Source of the DNA: Ampelocalamus luodianensis
Lineage: Eukaryota; Streptophyta; Magnoliopsida; Poales; Poaceae
Length of the DNA: 64,000 bases
Assembly: GCA_036346255.1 (NCBI GenBank)
Contig: CM070620.1
Coordinates: 61,862,522-61,926,521, forward strand
Reading direction: 5' to 3'
The notes below the pieces were generated by a model. It saw only the letters and a list, made by a program, of their open reading frames with translations, was not told the DNA's origin and searched no databases. Position 1 is the first letter of the stretch, and each line of letters begins with the position of its first letter. The translations under genes and the position numbers were made by a program. Shown here in pieces: positions 1 to 11,041 of this stretch.

Positions 1-2677
1 CAAATTTCACCACACAGGAAAAAGTTGCTGCTCACAGTGAGCACGAGACCAAAAGAGATAATTTGGTAACAAAGATCTGGGAAAACAAAATTGAGTTCAC
101 CGTGGAGTGCACGCCTCCCTCGAAAAGGGAATAGCAAATATCCACTAACAAGAAGAATGACATTGCGATTGAAACTCGACAACTCTTGAGTGAAAAGAGC
201 AAAAGTTTATGAACAATTCAAATAACCACAAGTTACAAAACTTGACTCAAATTCTCAAATATTCCTCTGCGCTCTTTCCATTAACACTGTAATTAATTCT
301 TTGACTAACATCGCTTTGCCACAATGATCAAGATAAGGTCTTTAGTCCAAACCACACGGACTAAATAAGAACCAATAAAATTCTTCAATACGTTATATTT
401 ATTGAGCAGTTCAACTACACAAGAAACATGAGATCCAAATAATCTCACCACCAAACTCAAACATTTCCAATTACAGATTTCACAAAAAAACAAGTAGATT
501 ATACTCCTCTTAAAGGAACCAACATAACTTCTTTGATTGCAACCTCGCGTTGCCAACTCGAACTAAAGAGTCTTTAAAATTAAATCACACAAATCTCTTA
601 AGAAGCAACAAGACAATTCAATACCTCACTTTATTTAAAATAATTTCAGCTACCAGATGATTCAAGAGCTCAAAGAAAATATCACGAAAGCTAAACTTGA
701 AATATTCTAATCTGAACGATATCACCAAAGGCGATCAAATTACTATGGGTATTAACATCAATTTCACAACAACAATTAGAAAACACTTCAAAAGACCCAC
801 GTGAAAAGAATGAGTTGAAACTTTCTCAAAAGAAGAGACAAATGGAAACGACTTTCACCAACTAGAAAACTCATCCACCACTCGCACTGAACATGGGACC
901 AAGAGAAGAAACCAATTAAGCAATGAACTCACAGAACATAAGTGGAGTCCACAGTTGAACGCATAAGCCTCACAAGAATAGAATATCGAACCTTAACAGA
1001 TAAGAACAAATAAGTATTCAAAATCGAAGCACTTGCATCACTGAAGAACCATTATAAATTTGCAACATAACGTTACTCGATAAGCTTCATTTACCACATA
1101 AAAGCTTGAACCCTCAAAAGATCATGAACATAAAACTTGAAATTTGATCATTTAGAGAATATCACCATAGGTGATCAAATTACTACGAGAATTAACCTCA
1201 TTCTCACAATTTTGACGATTTAATAACATCGACAACATACACTAGTATTGAGAAACAACAAACTTTATTACTCCATCCTAAAACTTCCCAAAGGGAATAC
1301 AACCACAAGGTTGAAACAAATTTATTATAACAAGATTATGCTAAGCAATATCAATATCACAAGGCACGATAGCAAAGACTACTTACGAAATTAATCTACT
1401 CAACTATTGGTGTTGCTTAGCACCTTCTTGGCGCTCATTAACAATCGATGATGGTATTTATCATGTGTGTACATACAAGACTAATTCCATTTGCAACCAC
1501 ATAACCATATGTAAACATAGATTCATATTTCACCTTTGTTCAGAAATCATTTCAAAACATGATTAAAGATTCACTAACATAATTTTCTATAAACAAGGTT
1601 TCATGAATCGATACACCAGCACCCATCTGGTCCTTCATACAGGTTTCAACAATTTTAACATACTAGGAAGTAGATAAATCTAGCTCTTATGTAAGATCTA
1701 TAGGTTCTGAATGGATATGGACAGTCTTCATTTAACCTACACCATGTATCAAATACAAGGACATTTCAAATTAATCAATTTCACTTTCATGGATGGTAGT
1801 TAAGAATAATTGATTTGCACCATGCTAATAACCCAACTTGGTAACTCATATCGTAACAATTTATTCGTTTAGTTATAACTTCTCATTTTAAGCATGGCAA
1901 GACATCACAAAAGGATTCTAACACCTTACTGCAGCAAAAGAGAGACTTCAAACCTCAACGCTCGAAGTAATCCAAAAGAAACGCATAAAGCCAAAGCTTT
2001 ACAGCAGGAAACTCTCACTAACCAAGCTATCAAACGAGTAAATGAGTCATTCTTTTTCAATGAGAAAGAAGGAGCAACCAAGAAAACATCAATCTTGCCA
2101 ATTGACAACGATCATAAGTAGTAAAAGCAACTCAACAGTCGAAAAGCAATAATTGTTTCAGAGAACCAAGAGGGATCTATGGAAAACCATAACTATCATG
2201 GACCACAAACCCCGGAGAAATTCATCAACCACCACAGGACAAGAATTGCCAAATTCGAAATGAAAGAAGAGAACAACTTTCTAAAGTAACTCACGCTTAA
2301 CACGAAACTATGGTACTGGGTCACTACTCCTCTAACCACGTCATCGCGAACGGTGGTGTAACTCAGTGAATCGAGTAACAACCACGACCTCCACTTCTTA
2401 TCATCCGTTAGTGACACGCATAATCAATTATGAGTATACATATGATCATCTCATGACAATCATAGAATAAGTTCACGGATATAATACATCGCATCATATC
2501 ATAGATTAACAACAAGAAGGATAGTATAGAAGCAATTTAACAATTGCTCAACAGATGAACATAATAATAATAGAGATGCGGAAGCAATATACTTTTCAAC
2601 CCCATCTACTGTGCACAAGTGTGTCATTTTAATATTCTTCTATTAACCACGGACCTAAAGCCCGCTCGATACCAAGC
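1..2677 (-). mobile_element. Element G, internal region (partial, runs off left edge), non-coding
   Basis: This is the body of an LTR retrotransposon on the minus strand, next to its 5' LTR at 2678-5156. It starts with a Met-tRNA-type primer site at 2661-2677 and a leader motif shared with elements A, B and C (2599-2627). Beyond that, 2.6 kb of AT-rich sequence shows no gag, zinc knuckle, protease or reverse transcriptase motif in any frame; the longest open frames are under 90 codons and look random. A repeat of about 25 bp occurs at 720-744 and 1160-1184 (TATCACC...GATCAAATTACT), its second copy forming an ATCACC/GGTGAT hairpin. In A, B and C gag begins within about 210 bp of the primer site, so G may be a non-autonomous derivative or have a replaced body. 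Any coding region left of the window cannot be excluded. Confidence 0.6.
2661..2677 (-). other. Element G primer-binding site
   Basis: On the minus strand, directly after the LTR end, the sequence reads TTGGTATCGAGCGGG. This matches the initiator Met-tRNA 3' end (TGGTATCAGAGC) except that two bases of the CAGAG core are missing. The same loss occurs in C and F, while B and E keep the full match. Confidence 0.75.
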
Positions 2678-5156
2678 TGTAACACCACAGCTATCAGGAA
2701 GCCAAGATGTCACCTAAAACATCTAACATACATCCATAATACTGGAAGAACTTGAAACAAGTATATCACTAAAGACGACATTAAGGTAAGCAGGACATGG
2801 TGAAGGTATCCTTCCTTCACCTTCTAAGTTATTTAATATCGAACATCAATAAAGAAGGTTCACACGCAGTAATAAATCAACATCCAGGTGGAGAAGGTAT
2901 CCTTCCTTCTCCAATTATAGTTTAATTATTACAGTTCACCGTTAACGAATGAAATATGGAACTAAAATTTAGTCTTGAACATGAATTTGATGATGTGAAC
3001 GAGTAGTGCGTGTCTACTCCCTCCCAAGTGAGCCAACAACAGGGGTTACCTAAAATAAACAAACAACGCAAGAGTGAGTCCATGACTCAGCAAGTACAAT
3101 GAAAGAGAAAGAACACATATACAAACAGGATATCACCATTTAAGAATGCGAACCTTGCATCGAGTGAACACTTATGAAAACATGAAATGAATGAATGTAA
3201 TCAAGGATGGACTGCACACATGCATATACGGTATAGTGAGTGACACACCGTCGGTGTTCACTTAAGCCCGCACCTTAACAAAAATGCGGGGATCCAAGTC
3301 CTATATGAAGAACGTTTCATATAGGTGTCCAAAGCTGCCCATCTTTGGAATTGATGGGTCTTACATGCCCATACTGGAATTGATGGGTCTTTCAATCCAC
3401 TCCGTGGGACGGGACATGACAATGTCCAAATTTGCCCACATTGGAATGGTGGGACTTACAATCCACTCCCGTGGACATAACATGAATAAAAGGATGCATG
3501 ATATGAATATGAGCAGTGATAATACCATCTCTCAAGATATACTCCACATAATGAAAGAACATAACCAATTCAACATCTCGGGTAACACAATATGTCACAC
3601 TATATTCATGAAAATATTCACAATCACAACACTCAAAAGCAACAAGTACTTGCCTTCGCGTTGCACGACGTTAGCGAGCAACGATGGCGCTCCCAAACCC
3701 GTAGCCTCGTGGCCTAAACAATTAAATAACCGAAATAAGAACAACATAGAATCCAACCCGAATTAAAAGTCTACAATACCCCCCATGAACTCCCAAGGAA
3801 TCGCCATAAAACCTAATCTGAAAAACAGGCTGCAACCCAAAAACGTGTCGGGACAGCAGCACGAAAATGACAGTAGTTAATGACATGGGACTCGAAATGA
3901 GATGAGTCCAGATCCTACCTCATCTTAACGAACATATCTATAACATTCAAGTTGATGAGATTTCCCAATTCGGCCAATAAACTTCTCTAATAAAGAAAAC
4001 AAAACAGCAGCACAACTTCTGTCTGAACAAACAGGACAGCAATACTAAAACAACCATAACTTTTAATCTACAACTCCGAATTGAGCGTTCTTTAACAATA
4101 TGAAAAGGTTAAGAAATTATCTACAATAACCTAGTTGGCACGACATTCAAATTTTGCCTTTAACAAAAAGTGGCACACGGGTCAAAACTAAAGATAGAAA
4201 CTGACATACAATCTGGACAGACTGACCTACAATCTGGACAGTCACAAAGAAAAGTGCATAACTTTTGATCTATAAATCCAAATAAGGTGTTCTTTATCAA
4301 TCCTGAAAGATAGTGATATCATCTTCAAAATTTGTTATGGGCAAGACCTCTGAATCACCCTCTAACTAGGCCATATATCAACCTATACAGAGACTGCTAA
4401 TTCTCGTCAGGATTCTGGACAGCAGATAATAAATCTATCATAACTTTTGACTCGAAAGTCGGAATTCAGTGTTCTTGGCGGCCACCGAAAGCTAAGAACA
4501 AGGCCTACAAAACTCTAGGAGATCAAATTCCCTAATTCTGCCTTTAAGTACACGAAAGAAGCCACGCAAGAAACTGGACAGAATTGGAATTACAGCAGAC
4601 CGCACAAGAACCGATCAAACCTAATCAAATTCGCCTCTACGATTAACCAACAACGACAATCGAGAACCGTTACCCTTGGAGCACCAGGAAGACGATGAAG
4701 AACCTTGTAGAGGATGACCCTCAATCCCCCCCTTCTTGATCAACAAGTCCGCGAAGCTCCAGCCCTTCCTTCGCGAGAGGCCGGCAGCGGGGAGATCGGC
4801 ATCAAGGAATGGGAGGTGCTCATCCATGGATGGGTAGCTCCAAGGAGGAGATGGAAGGCGCAAGGAGAGGGGAGGGTAAGGGTGGCGGCTGCAAGAGGGA
4901 GGGGGAGGGAAAGAATTCGGCCAAGGGGGTGGGGGTAAGGGCAGCTTGGGCCTTGGGCCCTAGGGCACCTTCCCCCCCTTAATGGCCCACTCTGGGCCGG
5001 CCAAAGGGATGGATGAGCTTGGGCCGGAGGTCCATACTCCAAAGATCCCCAAAACTTTGAATTTAATAAAATTTCCAACTCCCGAATAAAATTAAGCGCT
5101 ACCAATTAAATTGATTTATCCCGATTATTGACTTCTCACACTTCCGGAGTATTACA
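2678..5156 (-). repeat. Element G 5' LTR
   Basis: The LTR is about 2.48 kb and runs from TGTAACACC at the left to GTATTACA at the right, i.e. TGTAATAC...GGTGTTACA in element orientation. The primer-binding site abuts its left edge, which makes it the 5' LTR of a minus-strand element. It carries a hairpin cluster (3245-3470), repeated AACTTTTxAT-type blocks near 4050, 4255 and 4435, a donor-like AAGGGTAAC (4669-4677), and a GC-rich segment with several TGGGCC/GGCCC motifs (4935-5035). It lies inside the LTR of element H. Short frames over 4621-5105 are low-complexity and not believed to be genes. Confidence 0.8.
3245..3470 (-). repeat. Hairpin cluster in the G LTR
   Basis: A run of short inverted repeats with different arms: ACACCG/CGGTGT (3245-3257), CCCGCA/TGCGGG (3267-3290), CCTATATGAA/TTCATATAGG (3300-3325), CCCATC/GATGGG (3338-3358), CCCAT/ATGGG (about 3368-3387) and CCCAC/GTGGG (about 3436-3454). 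It occupies the same relative place in the LTR as the clusters in A, B and C. Confidence 0.7.
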
Positions 5157-6558
5157 GTAAAGCATAGTCATACTCGGAGCAACCACCATACTTGAAACAA
5201 TCATCATGCCAGCAATCTTGCTACACTATCATGTATCGAAAACATACAAACATGGCCAATCAATCACAACCAAGTAACAAACAATGTACTTGCCTTAACC
5301 GCGTGCGAATGGAGGACGTGAAGTGGGTGCTGCCCTTGGGATCTCGCTTCTACCGGGCATGAAGAAAACCCCATTCTAAGACCAACATTCTGGACCAAAA
5401 TCACAAGTAACATCGCAATTGAACTCGCTAACATCTTAGCATTTTCTAATTCTCATAATTTCTAGCGATTGGTCACTGCAGACAGCTAGCTTCTAAAATA
5501 CATAACTTTCTGCTCGGGTGTCCAAATAGGATGATCTTGGACTTTCTGGACAGGTAACTAAATTGCCTAAATAAACCTAGTTGGTGAGACCCTATGATTC
5601 GGCCATCCACTAGTCCTACCAATCCATTCAATCAGAGTAAACATTTCACGTTGGTTTTCTGGACAGCGACAAAGAAACTACCATAACTTTCTCTACGTTC
5701 GTCCGAATTTAGTGATCTTTAGTTTTCCTGAAAGCTAAGAGGATTAGCCTAGTTTTTCGTTATGGTGAGACCCTCTGGAAATCCCTCCAACTACGGGATT
5801 AAATCAGGTTAATCCAAACTGTCTGTTCATCTTCTTCCCAGAAACACAGTCACACCATTAAATTCATAACTTTTGCTACCGAAGTCGGAATGACCTGATT
5901 CTTGTCGGAAACAAAAGATAGCTGCGATATATACGACTTTCTAGGAGATGCCCAGACCCAATTCTGCATTTAACCTACTCAAAAACATCGATCTTTACCA
6001 CTGCAGAACACCGATCTAATGACAACCGAAAATAAAACAACTAGAAATCGACCCAAAGCAATGAACGACGTCTTACCCTTGCCGAAACGAGGAAGGAACG
6101 CTGCGAGGTGACGTCCACCATGAACTCCCGATCACGATCCCTTCTTCTCCCCCTTCTTCCCTTCTCTTCTCTTCTCTTCTTGGCCGGCCAACCAAGGGGG
6201 CTCCTTCCTCCTTTCTTGGACCAGCAGCAATGGGGGCTTAGGGGAGGGGCTTACCTTGAGGGAGGGAGATGGGCGCCCATGGGAGAGGAATAGGGTTTCG
6301 GCCAGGAGGAGGGGAAGTGGCGGCTTGGGGAAGGAAAGGAGGAGGTGGGGTTTCGGCTAGGGTTAGGGGAAGGAGGCGGCTTGGGCTGGTTTGGGCCCTC
6401 TAGGGTGCCTCTCCTCTCTCTCGGCCCACTCTAGACCATCCCCTAACAGCCCTAGCTTGGGCAAAGCCCAAGATCCCAAATCCTTCAAATTCCTGCACTT
6501 TTATTTTAATCTCCCTCTCCGAACAAGTTTCTCTCCTATCGAATAATCGGGTATTACA
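5157..6558 (-). repeat. Element H, partial LTR interrupted by G
   Basis: This is the promoter-side part of a gypsy LTR in minus orientation, ending in GGGTATTACA at 6558. It is related to the element B LTR: the block around 5300-5350 (GAGGACGTGAAGTGGG, GATCTCGC) matches the reverse complement of B sequence near 14865-14905, and the AACTTTCTCTACG blocks recur. In element orientation it carries teloboxes (6290-6370), a GAAGAGAAG tract (6150-6180) and a GGCAAGGGTAAGAC donor-like site (about 6071-6086). The other part of this LTR lies left of the window because G is inserted here. Whether H is a solo LTR or the end of a full element cannot be told. Confidence 0.7.
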
Positions 6559-6583
6559 TAACAATTCCAATAAACAGATTCCC

Positions 6584-6584
<1 letters not shown>

Positions 6585-6639
<55 letters not shown>
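6585..6639. repeat. (TA)n microsatellite
   Basis: About 27 uninterrupted TA units inside the D LTR, just beside the end of H. The isoleucine/tyrosine-rich frames across it are translation artefacts. Confidence 0.97.
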
Positions 6640-6642
<3 letters not shown>

Positions 6643-6989
6643 ACAATGGTTCCTGTGATCAACGACCATTGCATATATATATCCTTCATCAACATTGCAT
6701 CAAATACATACAAGTCATACATTGACATAATTAAACATAAGTTTACATCATTCGGTTTAGTACTACAATATTAAGTGACTTGGTCACTTCAAAAGTTTAA
6801 CAGCGGAAGCAAAAACAAAATATTAAGATCCACCAATGGCCTCATCCACCCGCAGGCAATTGCGTGGAGGAAAGAAGTAGCTTAACTCGTTAGCGTCACC
6901 CTGATCGGCGCTAACGGGTACTTCATAAAGAAAACCGTCCTCACCTGCAACAATAGGTGATAGCACCTTGAGTACGGAAGGTACTCAGC

Positions 6990-6994
6990 AAGTC
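6990..6994. repeat. Target-site duplication of element A, left copy
   Basis: AAGTC directly precedes TGTAACACC of the A 3' LTR and recurs at 26003-26007 directly after the far LTR. Confidence 0.9.
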
Positions 6995-9217
6995 TGTAAC
7001 ACCCCAGTTCGTCATGAACCTGGAATGCTACTAAACAAACTCTAAGGAAGACAATTCTAATAAATTTCGGCAGAACCTCCTTTGTAAAGTTATTTACATG
7101 AAGTTTCCAACACACAGGATAATCAAATATTAATTAAACTTCCATTCCAAGTCATCAAAGGATAATCAGAAACATGCTAAGAATCCATCATAACTAGAGA
7201 GGTATAAAAATTCCACTACTCCTCATTATTACATTTAATCCATAGCATAAAACAAATCATAATATTCAAAGATCAATCATTCTCTGGAGGAGCATTCATC
7301 CATATTTAGTTCAAGTAGTATGTGTGTGACTAGCAGTCTACTTTCCCCCATGCATGTCATTCTTGTCTCGGGTACCTAAACAACCATAAAAGCAAGAGTG
7401 AGTCCATAGACTCAGCAAGTACATTAAGAAACCATGGCAATAACACACATATAAAGGAGATTAACATTAGAACATCTTGTATGCAAATGCAATGCTCAAG
7501 GACTTTTCTTTAACTTTTCGTGTACATTACACATAATCTGAGTATGCGATCGCCGCCGCATACCCATGCTGTCTTGGCGCGCACGCACAGAGGACCAATT
7601 GCCCGTTACTCGCAAGTAACGGGACCTCAAGCCCACACTCCACGAGTGAGGATCTCGGCCCGTCACATTCATGACGGGGATCTCCAAAGGAAACATACTT
7701 GGACACCACGTGACCAAGCCTCAACATGATATCTCTATGCAAATGCTTATCATGTAATCATCATCAATTTACCAAAGTACAACATCACTTAATCATAGTA
7801 AAGCATGAGCATCATTTGAGCAATAACCATACTTAAGCATTCATTAAGTATACCATCTTGCAATGCATCCATACAGCAAATAACACACAATTTAGACAAT
7901 CATTCAAACAACAATGCACTTGCCTCAACCGTGCGAAGGTGGATGTCGGGAATGAGGTAGTGCTCCCGGAGCCAAACCCACACCTGGACAACAATTGAGA
8001 CAAGCTAAGGCTACCATAAGGGTCCAATAACAAAATCATAAACACAACATGAATACATCGTCCGCTAAACGCAACCCCAACGTTAAAGCGAGCTGTCAGA
8101 TTTCTTTTCCAGAGAACAGCCCCTTCGAAAAATCATAACTAAATGTACAGAAATCCAAATGGAGTGATCTTGGACATTCTGAAAAGGTTATTGAATTTCC
8201 TTCTAAACCTAGTTGGTGAGGTTCTCTGATTTGGCCATTTACTAGCCCTACCAATCTGAACAACAGAGTATCAATTTTCGCGTCGGGTCTCTGGACAGCA
8301 ACAATGAAACTATCATAACTTTCTACGTTCGTCCAAATTTCATGATCTTTAGTTTTCCTGAAAGCTAGAAGGATTATCTACAACTTTCGTTATACTGGGG
8401 TTCTCAGATTTCCACTTTATCCATCACTTTTAATTGGTTTTCTACAATCTGCCTAAATATTGACAGAGCAGTGGAACAGCAGACTTAGAAAAATCATAAC
8501 TCTCTAACCGTTAATCGGATTTGAGTGAACTTGGCGGCCACTGAAAGCTAAGACAATAACCTACAACTCTCTAGGAGATCAAAACTCCAGATTCATCCTT
8601 TAAACATATGAAATTTACCCCGCAAGCTACTGGACGAAAATTGCATAACAGCAGGTCGAGTGCCATCTAAACAAAGACTAACCAAAATCTCTTCCAAGAC
8701 TAATTATCCTTCAAGAACAACATGTTACCCTTGACGACGCTGCGAATGCGAACCCGGATGGCGATCCTCCTCTTCCTCTTCTCCCTTCTCTTCTCCTCCT
8801 TTCTTCCCTCCTTTCTTCCTCTATGGCCGGCTGCAAGGTGAGCTTCTTCTCCTCTAGGCCGGCAGCAATGGAGGGCTCTTGGAGGGGAGGTTGGGGGCGC
8901 AAGGGGGAGAGGAACCAGGAGCAAGAGAGGCGTGGGGGAAGGGGAAGGAAGGGTGGCGGCCAGGTTGGAGAGGTGGGGGTGTGGGAGATGGAGGGGCTGC
9001 GGCTAGGGTTGGGGAGGTGGGGAGTGCTGCCCCCCACCTTGGCCGGCCACCCCTAGGCCACATGGGCGGCCCAAGCCCAGTTGTGCTACAACAGCGGTCA
9101 ACCCCTCTTTAACAATTAAATTAAGAAATCTCCTGTTGGTCCCTCCCAAAATCCATTGAAATCCTTCCGAAAGTTTAACCTCTCCGATTTCTTGTTCGAT
9201 ACAAATTGTGGTATTAC
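6995..9217 (-). repeat. Element A 3' LTR
   Basis: About 2.22 kb, from TGTAACACCCC to GTATTAC; the last A of the usual TTACA end is missing. It is near-identical to 23775-26002 apart from small indels. In element orientation it carries TGGGCC-type motifs and an AACCCTAGCC telobox (about 9001-9080), a GGAAGAAAGG purine tract (8765-8820), AAGGGTAAC (8724-8732), three TCATAACT-containing blocks (near 8127, 8307 and 8497), a hairpin ladder (7542-7683) and TTGTTTAG/G (7375-7380). The 70-108 codon frames around 8700-9110 are low-complexity readings of the GC-rich leader. Confidence 0.92.
7542..7683 (-). repeat. Hairpin ladder in the A 3' LTR
   Basis: Consecutive inverted repeats: GTATGCG/CGCATAC (7542-7563), CCCGTTACT/AGTAACGGG (7601-7623), CACTC/GAGTG (about 7636-7649) and CCCGTCA/TGACGGG (about 7659-7679). 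The partner LTR (24304-24460) also keeps CATTACA/TGTAATG and CTGTGCG/CGCACAG, which are damaged here. Confidence 0.75.
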
Positions 9218-9234
9218 GCTCTTCCTCCTAGCGT

Positions 9235-9247
9235 GATTCGACCAATC
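9235..9247 (-). other. Degenerate pre-PPT stem-loop of element A
   Basis: GATTGGTCGAATC on the minus strand is a shortened form of the stem-loop seen before the polypurine tract in B (20844-20860). The polypurine tract beside it (about 9218-9231, GGAGGAAGAGC on the minus strand) is also altered compared with B and C. Confidence 0.5.
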
Positions 9248-9401
9248 TAACACTAAACCTCAAAAGGGGAAACCGAGACTAGTAACTTAACAACAAAGGG
9301 TATGTACCTTAAGAGAATAAGTCCGATATAGCTCGCGATATGAGACTCAGTTCCCAAGTGGCCTCCCTCTCGTCTGCCGCGACCAAAGCACTTGACATAC
9401 T

Positions 9402-10013
9402 TCAGGTTTTGTTCTCAATTCTTTCTCTCGATCTTTCCGAATTGCACTGGTTTGGACTCAAAGGACAGTCCCGCTCAATTGTTAGGGTTCTAATGCAATA
9501 TGATGTTCGGGTCCTCAAGTATTTCCTCAACATGGACACATGAAAAACATTGTGCACCCCACGCATAGACTCTGGCAGGTCTAAACGATAAGCCAACTTC
9601 CCGATTCGAGCCAAGATCGTGAATGGTCCTATGTACCTTGGGCTAAGCTTCCCTCTGGTACCGAACCTCACCACACCTTTAGTGGGGACACTTTCAAGAG
9701 CACTGATCCCCACTTCAAATTCCAAGTCTCTTCTTCTCACGTCTGCATAACTTTTCTGTCTGCTCTGAGCTGCTAATAGGTTCTGTCTCACCAGAGCCAC
9801 TCGCTCTACAGTCTTTTGTACCCAATCCGGACCCAAAACTGCCTTCTCACCCACGGCTTCCCAGCAAAGTGGTGACCTGCACTTACGTCCATACAAAACC
9901 TCGAACGGAGCAGCTTTTATGCTTGAATGATAGCTGTTATTATAAGCAAATTCTGCTAAAGGCAATTGATCCTCCCAGCTACCCTTCCAAGACAAAACAC
10001 AAGTCCGCAACAT
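9402..10013 (-). pseudogene. pol: Element A integrase C-terminal half with GPY/F module
   Basis: An open frame of 203 codons in the retrotransposon polyprotein. It covers the last part of the integrase core (LAEFAYNNSYHSSI, PFEVLYGRKCRSP) and the GPY/F-type module (GKLSPRYIGPF, AYRLDLP) followed by VHNVFHVSMLRKYL. Integrase inserts the cDNA into chromosomes, and the GPY/F module is typical of Ty3/gypsy integrases. Identity to the B segment at 19963-20697 is very high, but after KYL the frame differs because of small indels, so the chromodomain-like tail is read out of frame (remnant EATWELS at about 9345-9375). It is part of a polyprotein, not a separate gene. Confidence 0.85.
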
Positions 10014-10801
10014 GTCCTCCGTGGTCCGGATGGTGCGCCGTCGCCCGCCTGCCTGCTCGTGGATGGAATGTCAGTACTCAGACGGATTTGTGTGCCCAAG
10101 GCACTCGTAAACTTTCCCAAAACTTGGAGACAAACTTGGCATCTCTGCCGGAAATGATGGTCTTTGGCACCCCATGTAATCTCACAATCTCCCGCACATA
10201 GATGGGAGCTAAATCACTTCTTGAGTTAGTAGTGCGACTGGTATAAAGTGTGCGATTTATCGAGACGATCCACTACCACCCACATCGCATCCTTACCCCT
10301 TGGTGACCGGGTAACGCAACTACAAAATCCATAGAAATATCGTCCCACGGCCATTGCGGAATCTCTAAAGGTTGCAACAACCTGCGCAGACGCTTGTGTT
10401 CGCCTTCACCTGTTGACAAACACCACATGAGGCCACATAATTAGCTATGTCCACCTTCATCCTTTTCCACCGTAAATTCGCTTAGATCACGATACATCTT
10501 CGTTTCACCCGGATGAAGCGATTATACGGGTACGATGTGCCTCTTCGAATGTCATCCTTGACCTTCGCTCGTGGTACGCAAAGGCGCCCTTAAACCGCAA
10601 CGCACCACACTCATCCAAACTGAAATCTCCGCCCTGCCCAAATCCACCGCCAACCCTTTGTAGTAATTGATCTTCCTGTTGTGCTTCCCGCACCCGCTCT
10701 GGAATGGCCGACTCCAAAATCAGCTGTGTTTCAACACGTGCAGTCCCCGCATAGCAAAATGATATACCCATACGGTCAAAGTCAGCAATGAGATAATCCA
10801 A
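10014..10801 (-). pseudogene. pol: Element A integrase N-terminal half, broken
   Basis: Frames here encode the region after RNase H: a frame at 10505-10801 with DYLIADFDRM and GALRFKGAFAYHERR, then, in other frames, the zinc-binding HHCC region and the start of the integrase core (QPLEIPQWPWDDISMDF homology near 10330-10390). Several small indels break the frame between 10020 and 10500. The same area of element C (30116-30721) reads CGVCQQVKAEHKRP and MDFVVALP more continuously, so the domain was present in the family. Confidence 0.75.
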
Positions 10802-10816
10802 TGTAGCGGGCGCCGC

Positions 10817-11041
10817 TTATGCTAAGAGCATCACCACCACATTTGCCTTCCTGTGATGGTATTGAATAGATAGATCATAATCCTTAATTAGCTCCAGCCA
10901 CCTGCGCTGCCTTAAATTCAGATCTTTCTGAGTGAAAATATACTTAAGACTCTTGTGATCTGTAAAAACATCACAACCCTCACCATACAGATAATGCCTC
11001 CAAAGTTTGTGGCAAACACTACACCGCCAACTCCAAATCAT
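10817..11041 (-). pseudogene. pol: Element A RNase H, C-terminal part
   Basis: A frame of 74 codons carrying FTDHKSLKYIFTQ, LNLRQRRWLELIKDYD and a damaged copy of the YHPGKANVVADALSR motif (read as YHHRKANVV). RNase H removes the RNA strand during reverse transcription. It overlaps the preceding frame (11038-11937) by 4 bp in another phase, so one indel separates the two halves of the domain. Element B has the better version at 19169-19290. Confidence 0.85.

Larger units (their letters stand above)
6559..6994 (-). repeat. Element D 3' LTR, segment 1
   Basis: Sequence between H and A. It resembles the early part of the E/F LTR: the CAGCGGAAGC block near 6801 matches CAGTGGAAGC near 39413 at a similar distance from the LTR edge. 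It ends at the AAGTC target site of A and resumes at 26008. A (TA)n microsatellite occupies 6585-6639. Confidence 0.65.

Noticed and set aside
1894..2121. A 75-codon plus-strand frame in the G body
   Set aside because: Short, opposite to the element, no similarity to gag or pol, and expected by chance in AT-rich DNA.
4621..5105. Overlapping frames of 74-121 codons in the G LTR
   Set aside because: GC-rich leader sequence on both strands with no recognisable domain.
6400..6728. Ile/Tyr repeat proteins across 6585-6639
   Set aside because: Translation of a TA microsatellite.
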